From Phoenix dactylifera (lineage: Eukaryota; Streptophyta; Magnoliopsida; Arecales; Arecaceae), in assembly GCF_009389715.1 (NCBI RefSeq), contig NC_052397.1, positions 17,122,129-17,186,128 of the forward strand: a stretch of 64,000 nucleotides of DNA, in the 5' to 3' direction. Shown piece after piece: positions 53,085-64,000 of the stretch (its first letter is position 1; each line of letters opens with the position of its first letter). A program made the position numbers and the translations under genes. A model generated the notes under the pieces. The model saw only the letters and a list, made by a program, of their open reading frames with translations, was not told where the DNA came from and did no database searches.

Positions 53085-53960
53085 CGACCTCCGCTGATAA
53101 GGCAAACCAACTAATAAAAGCTCGCCACCTATCTGAGGTTGACCATTCAAAGCTTGCCCTCTATAGCTGACCCAAAAGATGCACTGAGAGTCATTGGTAT
53201 TTCAAACTCTTCCCCAATTAGCAACAACTCGGCTATGATCGTAAATTGTTTCCTAACGGATGTGACATATAAGCAAATCTAAGCGACCAAAAAGTGCGGA
53301 CGTGATTTACGGGCAAGACACGTGGGTTGTTACCTTATTAACTAGCATATATCCTCGGATTACTAGGCGGCAGGCTTCAACCCTCGCCTATATATTGTAT
53401 TCTCAGCGATCCTGCAAGTAAGTTTTTTTCGACTCTTTTAAGCCGTCTCTCTGCCTCTCTCACACCTTCTCCTAATTCTTGAAAGCCATGTTTAACTTAG
53501 GCATCAGAGAGTTCTCCATCGGACACGCTCCGATGGGCGAACTTCTTTGTCTTTTCTATTTCAGGTCAGAGCCAGCATTGAAATCCAGCCAAAGTCATTC
53601 CTCCGCCATCCAATGCCAACTCATAGGTGCTTGATGTCGAGATCATTGATGATTGAGCGTAATGGCCACCGGATCATCGTTGTGGGGGTGTGCAGCGACC
53701 CATGCAATCTCTCCGATCCGAATGGTAGATGAGCCTAAATCTCCAGCGACCCCATCAACCCAACGCCTAGGTCAAGTTGGCTTCCAACTACAACATATAC
53801 CTATCGGATATGTACTAGATAGATCTTGCATACTTATATAGTGATAAGAAATCTAAATAATATCTTACAACTAGTATTTTTCGGCTAGATCATAGGCTAT
53901 TATATACTATAACCTCTTGATTCTTCTCCTATTTAAAAGATAGACAGACATTAATTTTCA
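53085..53960 (+). mobile_element. Degenerate LTR fragment of a Gypsy-like element
   Basis: A CCTATATATTG TATA-like site lies near 53388, followed by CT-rich leader. AACTTAGGCATCAGAGAG lies near 53494, which resembles GACTTAGGCATCGGAGG in the Gypsy LTRs at 13738 and 26125. No flanking coding sequence or second copy is present, so it would be a solo or truncated LTR. The ends are uncertain. Confidence 0.45.
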
Positions 53961-54491
53961 TTTAATTAAGTTAATCTATTCAAGAAATGGCTATTCCTGT
54001 TGTACATGATGCACTTACAAGCGAAATGACATGCTCATTTGCATGACACTGGCATCAACTCATCCCAGGCCTAATGCCTAATTTATGCTCCACCTAACAG
54101 ACCACCATGGTTCACCCACAGGATCGATCCCTTGCTTCCCTCCAACCCGATATTCAAAAATCCCAATCCATTATTACCCCGTCTTCTTCTCCTCCACGTT
54201 AATAAGAAATTCCCGATATTTTTTGCCCATTGAAAATCATATACAAAACAAAGCCCGACGTCTGGTCTCCACCCCCGCCCCTCGATCGGATAAACCCCAC
54301 AAACCAAACCCGAAAACCGAGCGGAAAACCACAAAAAAAAAATCCCACATCCTCCAAGTGTGAAAAAAAAAAAACAAGAAGAACGCCTCCATAAAAACCA
54401 CGCCGTCCACCAAATCGCTCTCTGAGGGCCACAGCACGAAACAACAGGCACTCGACAAACGGTCGGCAGTCGACGGTGAGCGAGCGAGAGA

Positions 54492-57400
54492 ATGCCGCCC
54501 CTCCGCCTCCTCCTCCTCCTCCTCCTCCTCCTTCTGCTCTGCGTTCTCCGTCCATCATCCGCCGGAGCGCTGCCGGCGAACGGTGAGGCTGCGGCGGATG
54601 ACCAGGCGGCACTCCTTTCCCTTAAGTCCGCCCTCTCCGACCCCGGCGCCGCCCTCGCGGGCTGGAACGCCTCTGCCTACCCCGATCACTGCTCCTGGCC
54701 CGGCGTCGCCTGCGACAACGCTCCACTCCGCCGAGTCATCTCCCTCGACCTCACCGGGCTCAACCTCTCCGGCTCCCTCCCCCCCGCCGTCGCCCACCTC
54801 CGCCACCTCCTCAACCTCTCGGCCGCCGCCAACCTCCTCTCGGGCCCCATCCCGCCGGAGCTCTCCCTCCTGTTCGACCTCCGCCACCTCAACCTCTCCA
54901 ATAACGTCTTCAATGGCAGCTTCCCCTCCGCCCTCCGCCGCCTCAAACACCTCGAGGTCCTCGACCTCTACAACAACAACCTCACCGGCGTCCTCCCGGC
55001 GGAGGCCGCCGACCTTCCCAACCTCCGCCACCTCCACCTCGGCGGCAACTTCTTCTCCGGCGTCATCCCCCCGGAGTACGGCCGCTGGGAGCACCTCGAA
55101 TACCTCGCCGTCTCCGGCAACGAGCTCGGCGGCGCCATACCGCCGGAGATCGGTAACCTCACCCGCCTCCGCCAGCTCTACATTGGCTACTTCAACAGCT
55201 ACGACGGCGGCATCCCGCCGGAGTTCGGCAAACTCTCCGCCCTCGTCCGCTTCGACGCCGCCAACTGCGGCCTCTCCGGCGAGATCCCGCCGGAGCTCGG
55301 CCGCCTCGAGAACCTCGACACCCTCTTCCTCCAGGTGAACGGCCTCTCTGGCGAGCTCCCGCCGGAGCTCGGCCGCCTTCGCAGCCTCAAGTCTATGGAT
55401 CTCTCCAACAACGCCTTCACCGGCGAGATCCCGCCGACCTTCGCGGACCTCCGGAATCTCACTCTGTTGAACCTATTCCGGAACAAGCTCTACGGCACGA
55501 TCCCGGACTTCATCGGCGACCTGCCGGAATTGGAAGTTCTCCAGCTGTGGGACAACAACTTCACCGGCATCATCCCCCGGGGAATCGGCCGGAGCGGCAA
55601 GCTCCAGCTCCTCGATCTCTCATCCAACAAGCTCACCGGTGACCTCCCGCCCGAGCTGTGCTCCGGCAACAAGCTCCAGACTCTGATCGCTCTTGGCAAT
55701 GCCCTCTTCGGCCCGATCCCGGAGTCCCTCGGCCAGTGCTCGTCCCTTAGCCGGGTCAGACTGGGGGAGAACTACCTCAATGGATCGATTCCTAGCGGTT
55801 TGCTTAGCTTGCCCAAGCTCGCCCAGGTCGAGCTCCAGGACAACCTCCTCGCTGGCGAGTTCCCGGACACCGGCAACGCCTCGATCTCGCCGAGCCTCGG
55901 CCAGATCAGCCTCTCCAACAACCGCCTCTCCGGCCCCTTGCCGCCATGCATCGGCAACTTCTCCGGCGTACAGAAGCTCCTCCTCAACCAGAACCAGTTC
56001 TCTGGCGGAATCCCGACGGAGATTGGCCGGCTGCAGCAGCTCTCCAAGGTGGACTTTAGCAGCAACAGCTTCTCCGGCGGAATCCCCCCGGAGATGAGTA
56101 AATGCAAACTTCTAACCTTCGTCGACCTCGGCCGGAATAATCTCTCCGGTGAAATCCCGGGGGAGATCGCCGGAATGCGGATCCTGAACTACCTCAACTT
56201 ATCGAGAAACCACCTTGAAGGGAGTATCCCGCCGTCCATCGCCACAATGCAGAGCCTCACCGCCGTCGATTTCTCCTACAACAATCTTTCCGGCCTGGTC
56301 CCGGGCACTGGCCAGTTCAGCTACTTCAATGCCAGTTCCTTTGTCGGTAATAATAACCTCTGCGGGCCCTACCTCGGCCCTTGCCGTTTCGCCGGCGCTG
56401 ACGGCGTAGGCTCTGCCCATGCCCGAGGCCCCCTCTCGGCCTCCTTCAGGCTTCTATTGGTCATTGTCCTCCTCCTCTGTTCCATCGCCTTCGCCGTTGC
56501 CGCCATCATCAAAGCTCGGTCTTTGAAGAGGGCGAGCGAGGCCCGGGCATGGAAGCTCACCGCTTTCCAGCGTCTGGACTTCACCTGTGACCACGTGCTC
56601 GATTGCTTGAAGGAAGAGAACATCATCGGAAAAGGAGGGGCCGGGATTGTGTTCAAGGGTGTGATGCCTAATGGCGAACAGCTTGCGGTGAAGAGGCTGC
56701 CGGCGATGAACCGGGGGTCGTCGCATGACCATGGATTCTCGGCCGAGATTCAGACTCTTGGAAGGATTCGCCACCGCCATATTGTGAGACTGCTTGGCTT
56801 CTGCTCAAACCATGAAACCAATCTTCTGGTATATGAGTACATGCCCAATGGGAGCCTCGGGGAGGTCCTCCATGGCAAGAAGGGGGGCCATTTGCATTGG
56901 GACACGAGGTATAAGATCGCGGTGGAGGCGGCAAAGGGCCTCTGCTATCTCCACCATGATTGCTCCCCGGCAATCCTTCACCGTGACGTGAAGTCCAACA
57001 ACATCCTTCTCGATTCCAACTTCGAAGCTCATGTCGCTGACTTCGGGCTCGCCAAGTTCTTGCAGGATTCCGGTACCTCCGAATGCATGTCCGCCATCGC
57101 CGGCTCCTATGGCTACATTGCTCCAGGTGATTTTTTTATTATTATTTTAACTCAGATAGGACATTTTGCTGTTCAAGACTGCTGAGATTTTCTTTTCAGT
57201 TATTATTTTGGATTTCAACTGCTTTGTTATATCATTTACTTCGCTGGACCAGTTATTGAGTTAATTGGAATAATAACGAATAGGAGTTCATATAACTAAC
57301 TGTAAATAGCTATGTAAGGCTTCATGGCAAGGATTTATGATGGAATTTTTTTTTTCTTAGCATGTTCTGCTTCTGTTTTGAGCTTTTACTCTGTCCTACC

Positions 57401-58133
57401 TTGACTTCTATCATTTGAAAGCTGCATGTTTCTTTTTAATCCAAAAAAGCTACTTTTAGCTCTTAATTTGCTCTAGTGGGCGTTTTGCTTTCAACTGCAG
57501 AATGGAAAAGCTCCCAACTTTAGCTTATATATCAAGCTTTTGATGTATAACTAGAATTTCAGTTTCAATTTCTTATGATAAGATGTCTCTATAGTTTCTT
57601 CTTTGAGTCATTAAAATGGGTTCTATCATCTATTCCTTCGGTTGATCTCAGGCATTGTAATCTACATGATTATGTCATAATTTACTCTTCTATTTTATTC
57701 TACAGAATATGCTTACACTCTGAAGGTGGACGAGAAGAGCGATGTCTATAGCTTTGGAGTGGTACTCCTAGAGCTGGTGACCGGAAGGAAGCCGGTCGGG
57801 GAATTCGGGGATGGCGTCGACATTGTCCAATGGGTTAGAAAGATGACAGATTCAAAGAAGGAAGGAGTAGTGATAGTCTTAGACCCAAGGCTTCCTTCTG
57901 TTCCTTTACATGAAGCCATGCATGTGTTCTACGTTGCAATGCTCTGCGTGGAGGAACAGAGCATCGAGCGCCCAACAATGAGGGAAGTCGTTCAGATCCT
58001 CACCGAGCTTCCGAGGCCACCTCCAAAGCAGGGCGAGGGCGAGGACTCTCCACCACCGCCACCACCAGCCGGCGGTGAAACACCCATGAAGGAATCCAAA
58101 CCACAGCCACAGCCTGATCTACTCAGCATTTGA
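54492..58133 (+). CDS. BAM1: LRR receptor-like kinase, BAM1/CLAVATA1 type
   Basis: Exons are 54492-57126 and 57706-58133, joined in phase 1; the product is 1020 aa. The signal peptide has a run of leucines from a CTC repeat. An N-terminal LRR cap ([22 protein letters not shown]) leads to about 20 leucine-rich repeats. These include [18 protein letters not shown] and end near [12 protein letters not shown]. The membrane segment is at about residues 653-674 ([20 protein letters not shown]). The kinase has a [11 protein letters not shown] loop, Lys 734 (LAVKRL), HRDVKSNN with Asp 832, and DFGLAKF with Asp 850; it is an RD kinase. [15 protein letters not shown] and the [10 protein letters not shown] phrase place it with BAM1/2 rather than CLV1 itself. 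Family members bind CLE peptides at the plasma membrane to control stem cells and vascular and anther development. One intron inside the kinase near APEY is typical. It appears intact. Confidence 0.95.
57127..57705 (+). other. Intron of the BAM1-type gene
   Basis: A 579 bp GT-AG intron in phase 1, AT-rich, at the conserved position before the APEY glutamate. No feature was seen inside it. Confidence 0.9.
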
Positions 58134-59374
58134 ATTGCCGGGTTCTATGGTCCAAAGTTCTAATGCGCTCTCTTGCTTTCAGTGCCTTGAGGGTACTATT
58201 TTGTTTGTTTTGGTATCGGGGTTAAGGGGCTAAGTTCTGTTTGGAAGTTTGTACAGCTAAATTGGTGGGTCTAGGCTTTTAGGTTTCTAGCTTGGTGTTC
58301 CTGTTCTAATATATGGAATCTGGCTCCCTATCCAATATATAACATTGAGGTGAGAGCTCTTTTTTTTTTTTATAATAGCTTGAGACATCACATCAGAACC
58401 GAGTTATGTTCGTATTGGCGTGTGTGAGTGAGAGTGGGAGACTCTCAATTCCCAACGTTGAATACGCTGTGAGTACTGTGGCATGGAGGAGGGGGGGAGG
58501 CCCCCTCAGATTACTTGCTGGGTCGACAAGTCAATGGCCCTTCGCTCGCAAAGACTCCTATTCCGAGCCTGGCTTGGTGCAGCTCTGCAACTTGGCCTGT
58601 TCCTTAAAAAGGAAAATAGTTGTAGTTTAGACGTACATAGAACCATTAAAGTGCACCTCGGCTTTAATATTCTCGCCGCTCGTTTGATGCAACTAAAAAA
58701 TTTGGGTACCAGGAATAAGGCAGAGGTGCCAGAAAGACCTGCATTACGCTAAAAGTTCTTGCCAAAATGAGGACTCTCAGTATTTAAAATAATTTGTTTT
58801 TCATTTTTCCTAATATAATGTAGCCAATGAGTTATGTAAATGCGGTCAATGATCCTTTCTAAGATAATTTGAAAGTCTTGATTATTGAAATTTTACTATC
58901 AACAAAAATTGATGAACTCATCTCTCTTATAGGAACCATACAATGTTACATGTTTGACAAATTGGCACCTTCAACAAGTTGTATGTGAATTTCTTCATCT
59001 TATATGAATAACCAATATGGGACTAAGTACACATCCACATGGATCTCACATAATCTTTTCGTTTAAACCCTAACATCCTTGTCATGCTAAATATTTAAAT
59101 TTATTCAAATCTAATCACAAGCACCACGATCAGTCCATGGTCAACTACAATGAATATGTGCTGCAATGGTCAGCCTCAATAGATTCGTGTTGCAGTGCCC
59201 CCTAATTCACATAGATTATGCATCAGAACTACTCTGATACTATTTGTAACAACGTAGGATCTTACCCAAAATGATCAAACAGAAGATATTATACACAAGA
59301 TCTATCCAACGAATAACCAAAATAGGACCAAATACACGTATCCACGGATCCTCACATATATAGCATATGTTATA

Positions 59375-59413
<39 letters not shown>

Positions 59414-59452
59414 AATTATTTATTTTTTTTTGCTGTCTAAAGCTTTAACTGT

Positions 59453-59503
<51 letters not shown>

Positions 59504-62500
59504 AATTATTTATTTATTTTTTGCTGTCTAAAGCTTTAACTGTTCCATTGAACAAGTTGTTCATGTACAATTTTGATTTTGATTATGAGCTAACTAGACT
59601 AAGCATGAGTTTTGCTCATCGCACCCCTTTACAAACAATCTTAATGTGAGCCTGTGTCGTGGCTAATGGCCAGCGAAGCAAATATTTTACGGGACCCAAC
59701 CAAAGTTGAATATAGTAACTAGACGTACATGTATCGTTCTCCTTTTATTCTTTAATTCCGTGTTCCGGTCGTTTGGTCCCATTCAACTTGAGGCAGGCTC
59801 GTGACCCAGAGAGACCCCGGATTTCTGCGATTTGACAAGCCACGACCAAGAAGTCTGACCTGGCTGATTGCTAGATTCTCTCTGGGTCCCCAGTAGTACC
59901 CTCTCTGTGTCTCTCTCCCTCTCTCTTAGTCTAAGCTGTACCCTCGTTGATCCGTGACTCATTAGTGCGGCAAAAGCTCTGCTTTGGACCCCGCCATCAA
60001 TCGCTGATTCTCCACCGTCACGTCCGTCTTTTCTCTCCTTTTTTTTTATTCCTTCCTTCCTCTCTCTCTCTCTCTCTCTCCCCCTCTCTCGCATACACAC
60101 GTATCCTGAGATGCCATACGTTGGGTTGATGGCTTTCTTGTGGGAAGGGCCTTAATATTCTGGAGTTATTGCCGTATATAATACTTGCTACTTAGAGAGT
60201 GTGACGTGTATCGCTAGCTTGTCAAAGCACGTAAACTAAGAGCTGCCGGATTTCCTTCTTTCCCCTTCACCTTCCACGTATGTACACTCTACATATATTA
60301 AGCTATAGAGTTGACGTGCGTTCCGTTTACAACGACGCTTTGTGAGACAAACAGTTCATACAGGGAAGCAATTTGGCAGTCTCCTTGTCAGGTTGATATG
60401 GAAGCTCTCTATGAGCATAGGTGGCGAGACCTGGAAGGTCATATTAACTATATTCCATGCAATATTTACTTTAATTTGATTTAACTAATTCATAGGATTT
60501 TTTTTTCATTATTTCAATCAATAAAAATATGTCCAAGTACTAGAGTCTCCTCTACCGATATCGAACAATATATCGATTGCTCGATGGTACGAGTCGGTAT
60601 GAGTCTGCATCGTGCCGTGTTGAGTCTGTGCTAATACAGAAGATCGTGAAAAAGAGTAAAAGAAAAAAAACAAGCAGGAGAAGAAAGCTAGAGAAACAGA
60701 ATTTCAGCCGATAAACGATCCTACCGACCTTGCTGGGGAGCATTTATCTTGAGCTAATGGGTTGCATGCGATTTAGGTCTCTATGTGCACATGAATTCTC
60801 TACAACTTTTTTTCTTTTTTTAACCACACACTGCGATGACAAATACAAATCTTTGATAAGATGGCAATTTCTGAGCCGTCTGATCTAACCTTTTCTGAAT
60901 TTGTCCTGACTTTAACATGTTCATGTTGACTGTAATTAAATAAGGATGTTAAAAGGTCAACCGGGACTTACTCGTGCGTTGAATTGGTCACGTTCACGTT
61001 GAAAGATTTGACCAAATTGACCAGTATCGACCCGTATATTAAAACACATCGATCTGACAAAGCCAAAATCATTCAGGTGGATGTGTTCATACGGAAAAAT
61101 CTAATAATATTCTTGTAAATTAAAATACTAGATAAGAGAGAGAAAAGAATAATCGAACCCGTCAATCCCTAAAATCTCACACCCTCTTTTATGAAATCTC
61201 AGTCCGTCCGCCTCCTCCCTCGCCGGCGGCATCTTCCTTGTTCACTATTTACCTTGCAGCCTTCTTGGTGGAAATTAGAGAACATGAATGGTTAGGGCAT
61301 CCAATGCTTTCCCCCCTTTTTTATATTTTTTAATGATCATCCTAACCCACCAAATTGACTAACTACTTATTAATAGATTAAATGAGTTGGATCAAATAAC
61401 CCATTTATTAAGTAGGCCGGTTCGAGTTCTAATTTTTGACCTATTTGATAAAAAATTGAGTTCGGACTGACATATATCCAAGCCAACCAGCATCTAACCC
61501 GATCGAACCTATTTGCCACCACTATAATTCATTGGACCCAAGTTTTATTATCCTCCGTTATAATTATTCATTCTGAGGCACAAATTGCTAATATACTGTT
61601 AGGCTCCAGAAAATTAAAAATGGAATTATAAACTAATAGCCTAAAAATATAGGCTATGCATACCTATTGTCAAAACCTTTTACTCTCTATGCTTCCAAAA
61701 TGAGTGCAACTGTTGGAGCAACCATAGAGTCCTGCTATACCGATCAGTTGCATCTACGCGGTCATCTTTCCATTCAAAGCTTTTGTCCTAGCTAGGAATG
61801 TTCTACATTAGCTACCTAACTTTTGGATCAAATTTGTGCATACAAAGCGACTGTTGGTGATCTCTCTCTCTCTTCTTCTACATCTATTAAATTTCTCTCA
61901 TATTCTCTCTCTTTTTTTTTCTTTTTTTTTTTGTTACGATGGTTCATACAACACAATACATCTAATAAAATCAGAAAATAAAATATTGCGAAGCTCCTGT
62001 GGCAGCTCCCCATCTTCTGTTTATACGGTACTGTTGGCGTAGTTGGCTATATAGGTGGCCACCAAGCCTGCAATCCTATTGACTTCTTCTCTAAATAAAT
62101 ATTTAGCCGAAATAATTTTTTCATCTCCCATCATTGTTTAGATATCACGAAAAAATTACCGACAACGATTTTTGTATTCTCACTTTCTTTTCTCTGCACC
62201 CATTCTTTTTTTTTTTTCCGCTGAAATCTCTGCACCCATTCTCGCAGCTTGCTTTCTACGCTGCTTCTGCATCACGTGAGCCACTTCCGTGCTGTCTCTT
62301 TTTCCTAAGTGTGCTCGACGTATCAAATCCGAAACGGACGGTTGTCTAATCAACGTCTGCTTTGGACTTGATAAGGTGAATGAGCAATGGAAGCCACATA
62401 TTCGAACATTACACCGCGTATAAACCGGAGACATCCGATGGCTCGACATGGATAGGATCCCAGAGACTGGTCCATAGTCAAATCATCGGGTCTGATCTGG

Positions 62501-63723
62501 TTGCAGAATCTAATGAGCCATTGCTGCCGGAAACTAGGTAGGGGCAGGTAGGCTAGTCTATTATCAACTGTTCCTGTTTAACGATATGATTTCAAGAGAC
62601 CTCGCTAGCTTTGTTACATGGGAACATTATTTTCTATATAATCTTATGATCGCCTAAATGCTCTCTCTTTTCTGCAATGTAATTAAAAACATGGATTCTA
62701 GGATGTATGTATGTATATGGTCTCCCTCATGTCACTTCTTAAAAGACAAGTCGCATCATCCCACGTACAGGAGTGTGGACATTTTGCAGCCTTCATCATG
62801 TGACCTTCTCCGTAGCTTTCAGCATAACTAGTCCATTGTCATGATCAATCAGCCTAACAAACGGAATGTTTTAGTTTACATCCATTTTGGTGGAACTCAA
62901 GGGTCTCTTTTGACATGACAAGATGCAATGTTTGCTAAATAAATTCTCGCATCGATGGGAATTCTTAATTTTGATATTCCTTGTGATTTCGAACTTTTGA
63001 TATTCTATTATTTTTGGGCTATATATTTCAAGATATTCTTAAATTTGAGTAATATCTTCTCTTGTATCTTCCATGCCAAAGAATTATATTCATTTTTCTT
63101 CGCGCCCATCCATCTATGGATCATTTCACTGCTTATTTTGATATCCATGCAGATGAATGAATGATAAAGTTCTTAGTACTTTGAGATCTATGTAGTAGAT
63201 GATTCGAGAGCTTTTGCACGAAGGATACAATGGCAATGTTGCCTTCTTTTTTCACAGCCAACTCTTTATTTGCCTTCTCTTTGGATTCATGCGGGCGTAC
63301 AAAAGCAGCAATTTTTAAGAGGTGACGACGTGTTGTCTAAGAATTTGGGCAACGAATTAGTTCTATTTGCTGCTGCGAGTAACATAAAATATTATATATA
63401 TATATATATATAGATTAGTGAATTACCATTTTCATAAATTTAGAATAGTATTATAAAAAATAAACTATTAAAAAAATAAAAAATTAAAAAGATCTTGCAT
63501 AGATGGAGGCATGTAAAGTACACTATTATAAAAATATGATTCGGCCCCTACATGGGGCGTGCGGGCACCCGAAGGCTTAGCCCTAAAGACTCCTTAATTT
63601 ATTTAGAAAAGAAAGAAGAGGTAGAAGAAAGATCGGAACAATCTTAGAACAGAGAAATATAAGTATGTTTGGATATATTATAAGGAGTCTATTTATAGGC
63701 TCACTCTCTAAATAACCGAGGCC
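58134..63723. other. Intergenic spacer
   Basis: The 3'UTR of the kinase gene lies first, then about 5 kb with no supported gene. Frames at 58406-58752 and 59783-60100 show no family. Pyrimidine-rich simple repeats lie at 60058-60085 and 61858-61935. Confidence 0.5.
59374..59545. repeat. TA/GT microsatellite with a duplicated flank
   Basis: A TA run passes into (GT)n to 59413. A ~40 bp flank with TTGCTGTCTAAAGCTTTAAC follows, then a second (GT)n at 59455-59501, then the same flank again to 59545. Confidence 0.9.
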
Positions 63724-64000
63724 CGATTGGTGGCGGTCGGGGGACGTCGGATCTTCAAGCAGACGGTGATCGGGGCGGAGGCCAGAATGGCGAAGGAGGG
63801 CGTCTCCTATGCGAGGCATGTGTTGAGGGCGGATCACATTATTCTTGAGGGGGACTCGGCCACGGTGATCGACTGAATTTGGGACTCGGGCAGTGACGCC
63901 AGCGGGTTGCGATTGATTCATGATGTCCACCGACTTTTGGGCGAGTGTTCCTTTCGCCGGGCCACTCACGCCTACAGGAAGGCTAACAGTGCGGCGGACT
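63724..64000 (+). pseudogene. LINE RNase H tail, cut by the window end
   Basis: The frame from 63724 gives RLVAVGGRRIF, GVSYARHVLRADHIILEGDS, ATVID, a TGA where the related copy has TGG (Trp), then LIHDVHRLLGECSFRR and AYRKANSAAD at the edge. The order matches the tail at 2568-2970. One in-frame stop shows decay. It continues beyond the window. Confidence 0.75.

Noticed and set aside
54555-55338. Long frames on both strands over the LRR exon
   Set aside because: They are shadows of the GC-rich BAM1-type exon with low-complexity Ala/Ser/Val composition.
58406-58752. Frames of 74-89 codons after the BAM1-type gene
   Set aside because: They overlap in two frames, show no family and lie beyond the expected 3'UTR.

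Overview
The window looks like nuclear DNA of a flowering plant, most likely a monocot and perhaps a palm. The evidence is large plant-type spliced genes with GC-rich first exons, AT-rich spacers, a 13.6 kb Tat-type Gypsy element, palm/grass-like LINE tails, and protein families found only in plants. No bacterial or organellar content was seen. The species call is an inference; no search could be run.

Four host genes are on the + strand. (1) 4491-11662: a two-exon WDR5-type WD40 gene (COMPASS H3K4 methyltransferase subunit) with a 6.2 kb intron. (2) About 32917-35774: a subgroup IVa bHLH transcription factor with four coding exons, one 5'UTR intron, and one GC-AG intron. (3) 43325-45701: a secreted/ER protein resembling TUNICAMYCIN INDUCED 1 (TIN1). 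It has a one-base frame break in exon 3 and an unfolded-protein-response-like site in its promoter. (4) 54492-58133: a BAM1/CLAVATA1-type LRR receptor kinase, complete in two exons.

Mobile DNA dominates the rest. 12718-26303 is a complete, young Gypsy element of the Tat group. It has 1199 bp LTRs and a perfect AGTAT target duplication. Gag-protease, RT-RNase H and integrase are encoded in order, with two reading-frame changes. Two tandem arrays follow: a hairpin-rich ~53 bp array and a 131 bp array. On the opposite strand lies a three-exon accessory gene with its own TATA box and clean splice sites, but one in-frame stop. 41050-42915 is a Mutator-like element with ~350 bp inverted arms. It carries a broken lycopene-cyclase-family fragment and a possible second captured fragment (Pack-MULE-like). 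Small foldback elements at 1018-1330 and 3885-4275 resemble its arms. Three decayed LINE tails (1440-2973, 46520-47045, 63724-64000) each keep an RNase H domain of the same family. A hAT-like MITE (40148-40813) and a degenerate LTR piece (53085-53960) complete the mobile content.

The host genes do not form a functional cluster. The strongest leads are the spliced antisense gene and hairpin array inside the Gypsy element, the gene-capturing MULE, the GC-AG intron of the bHLH gene, and the pairing of a TIN1-like gene with a TGACGTGG promoter site.
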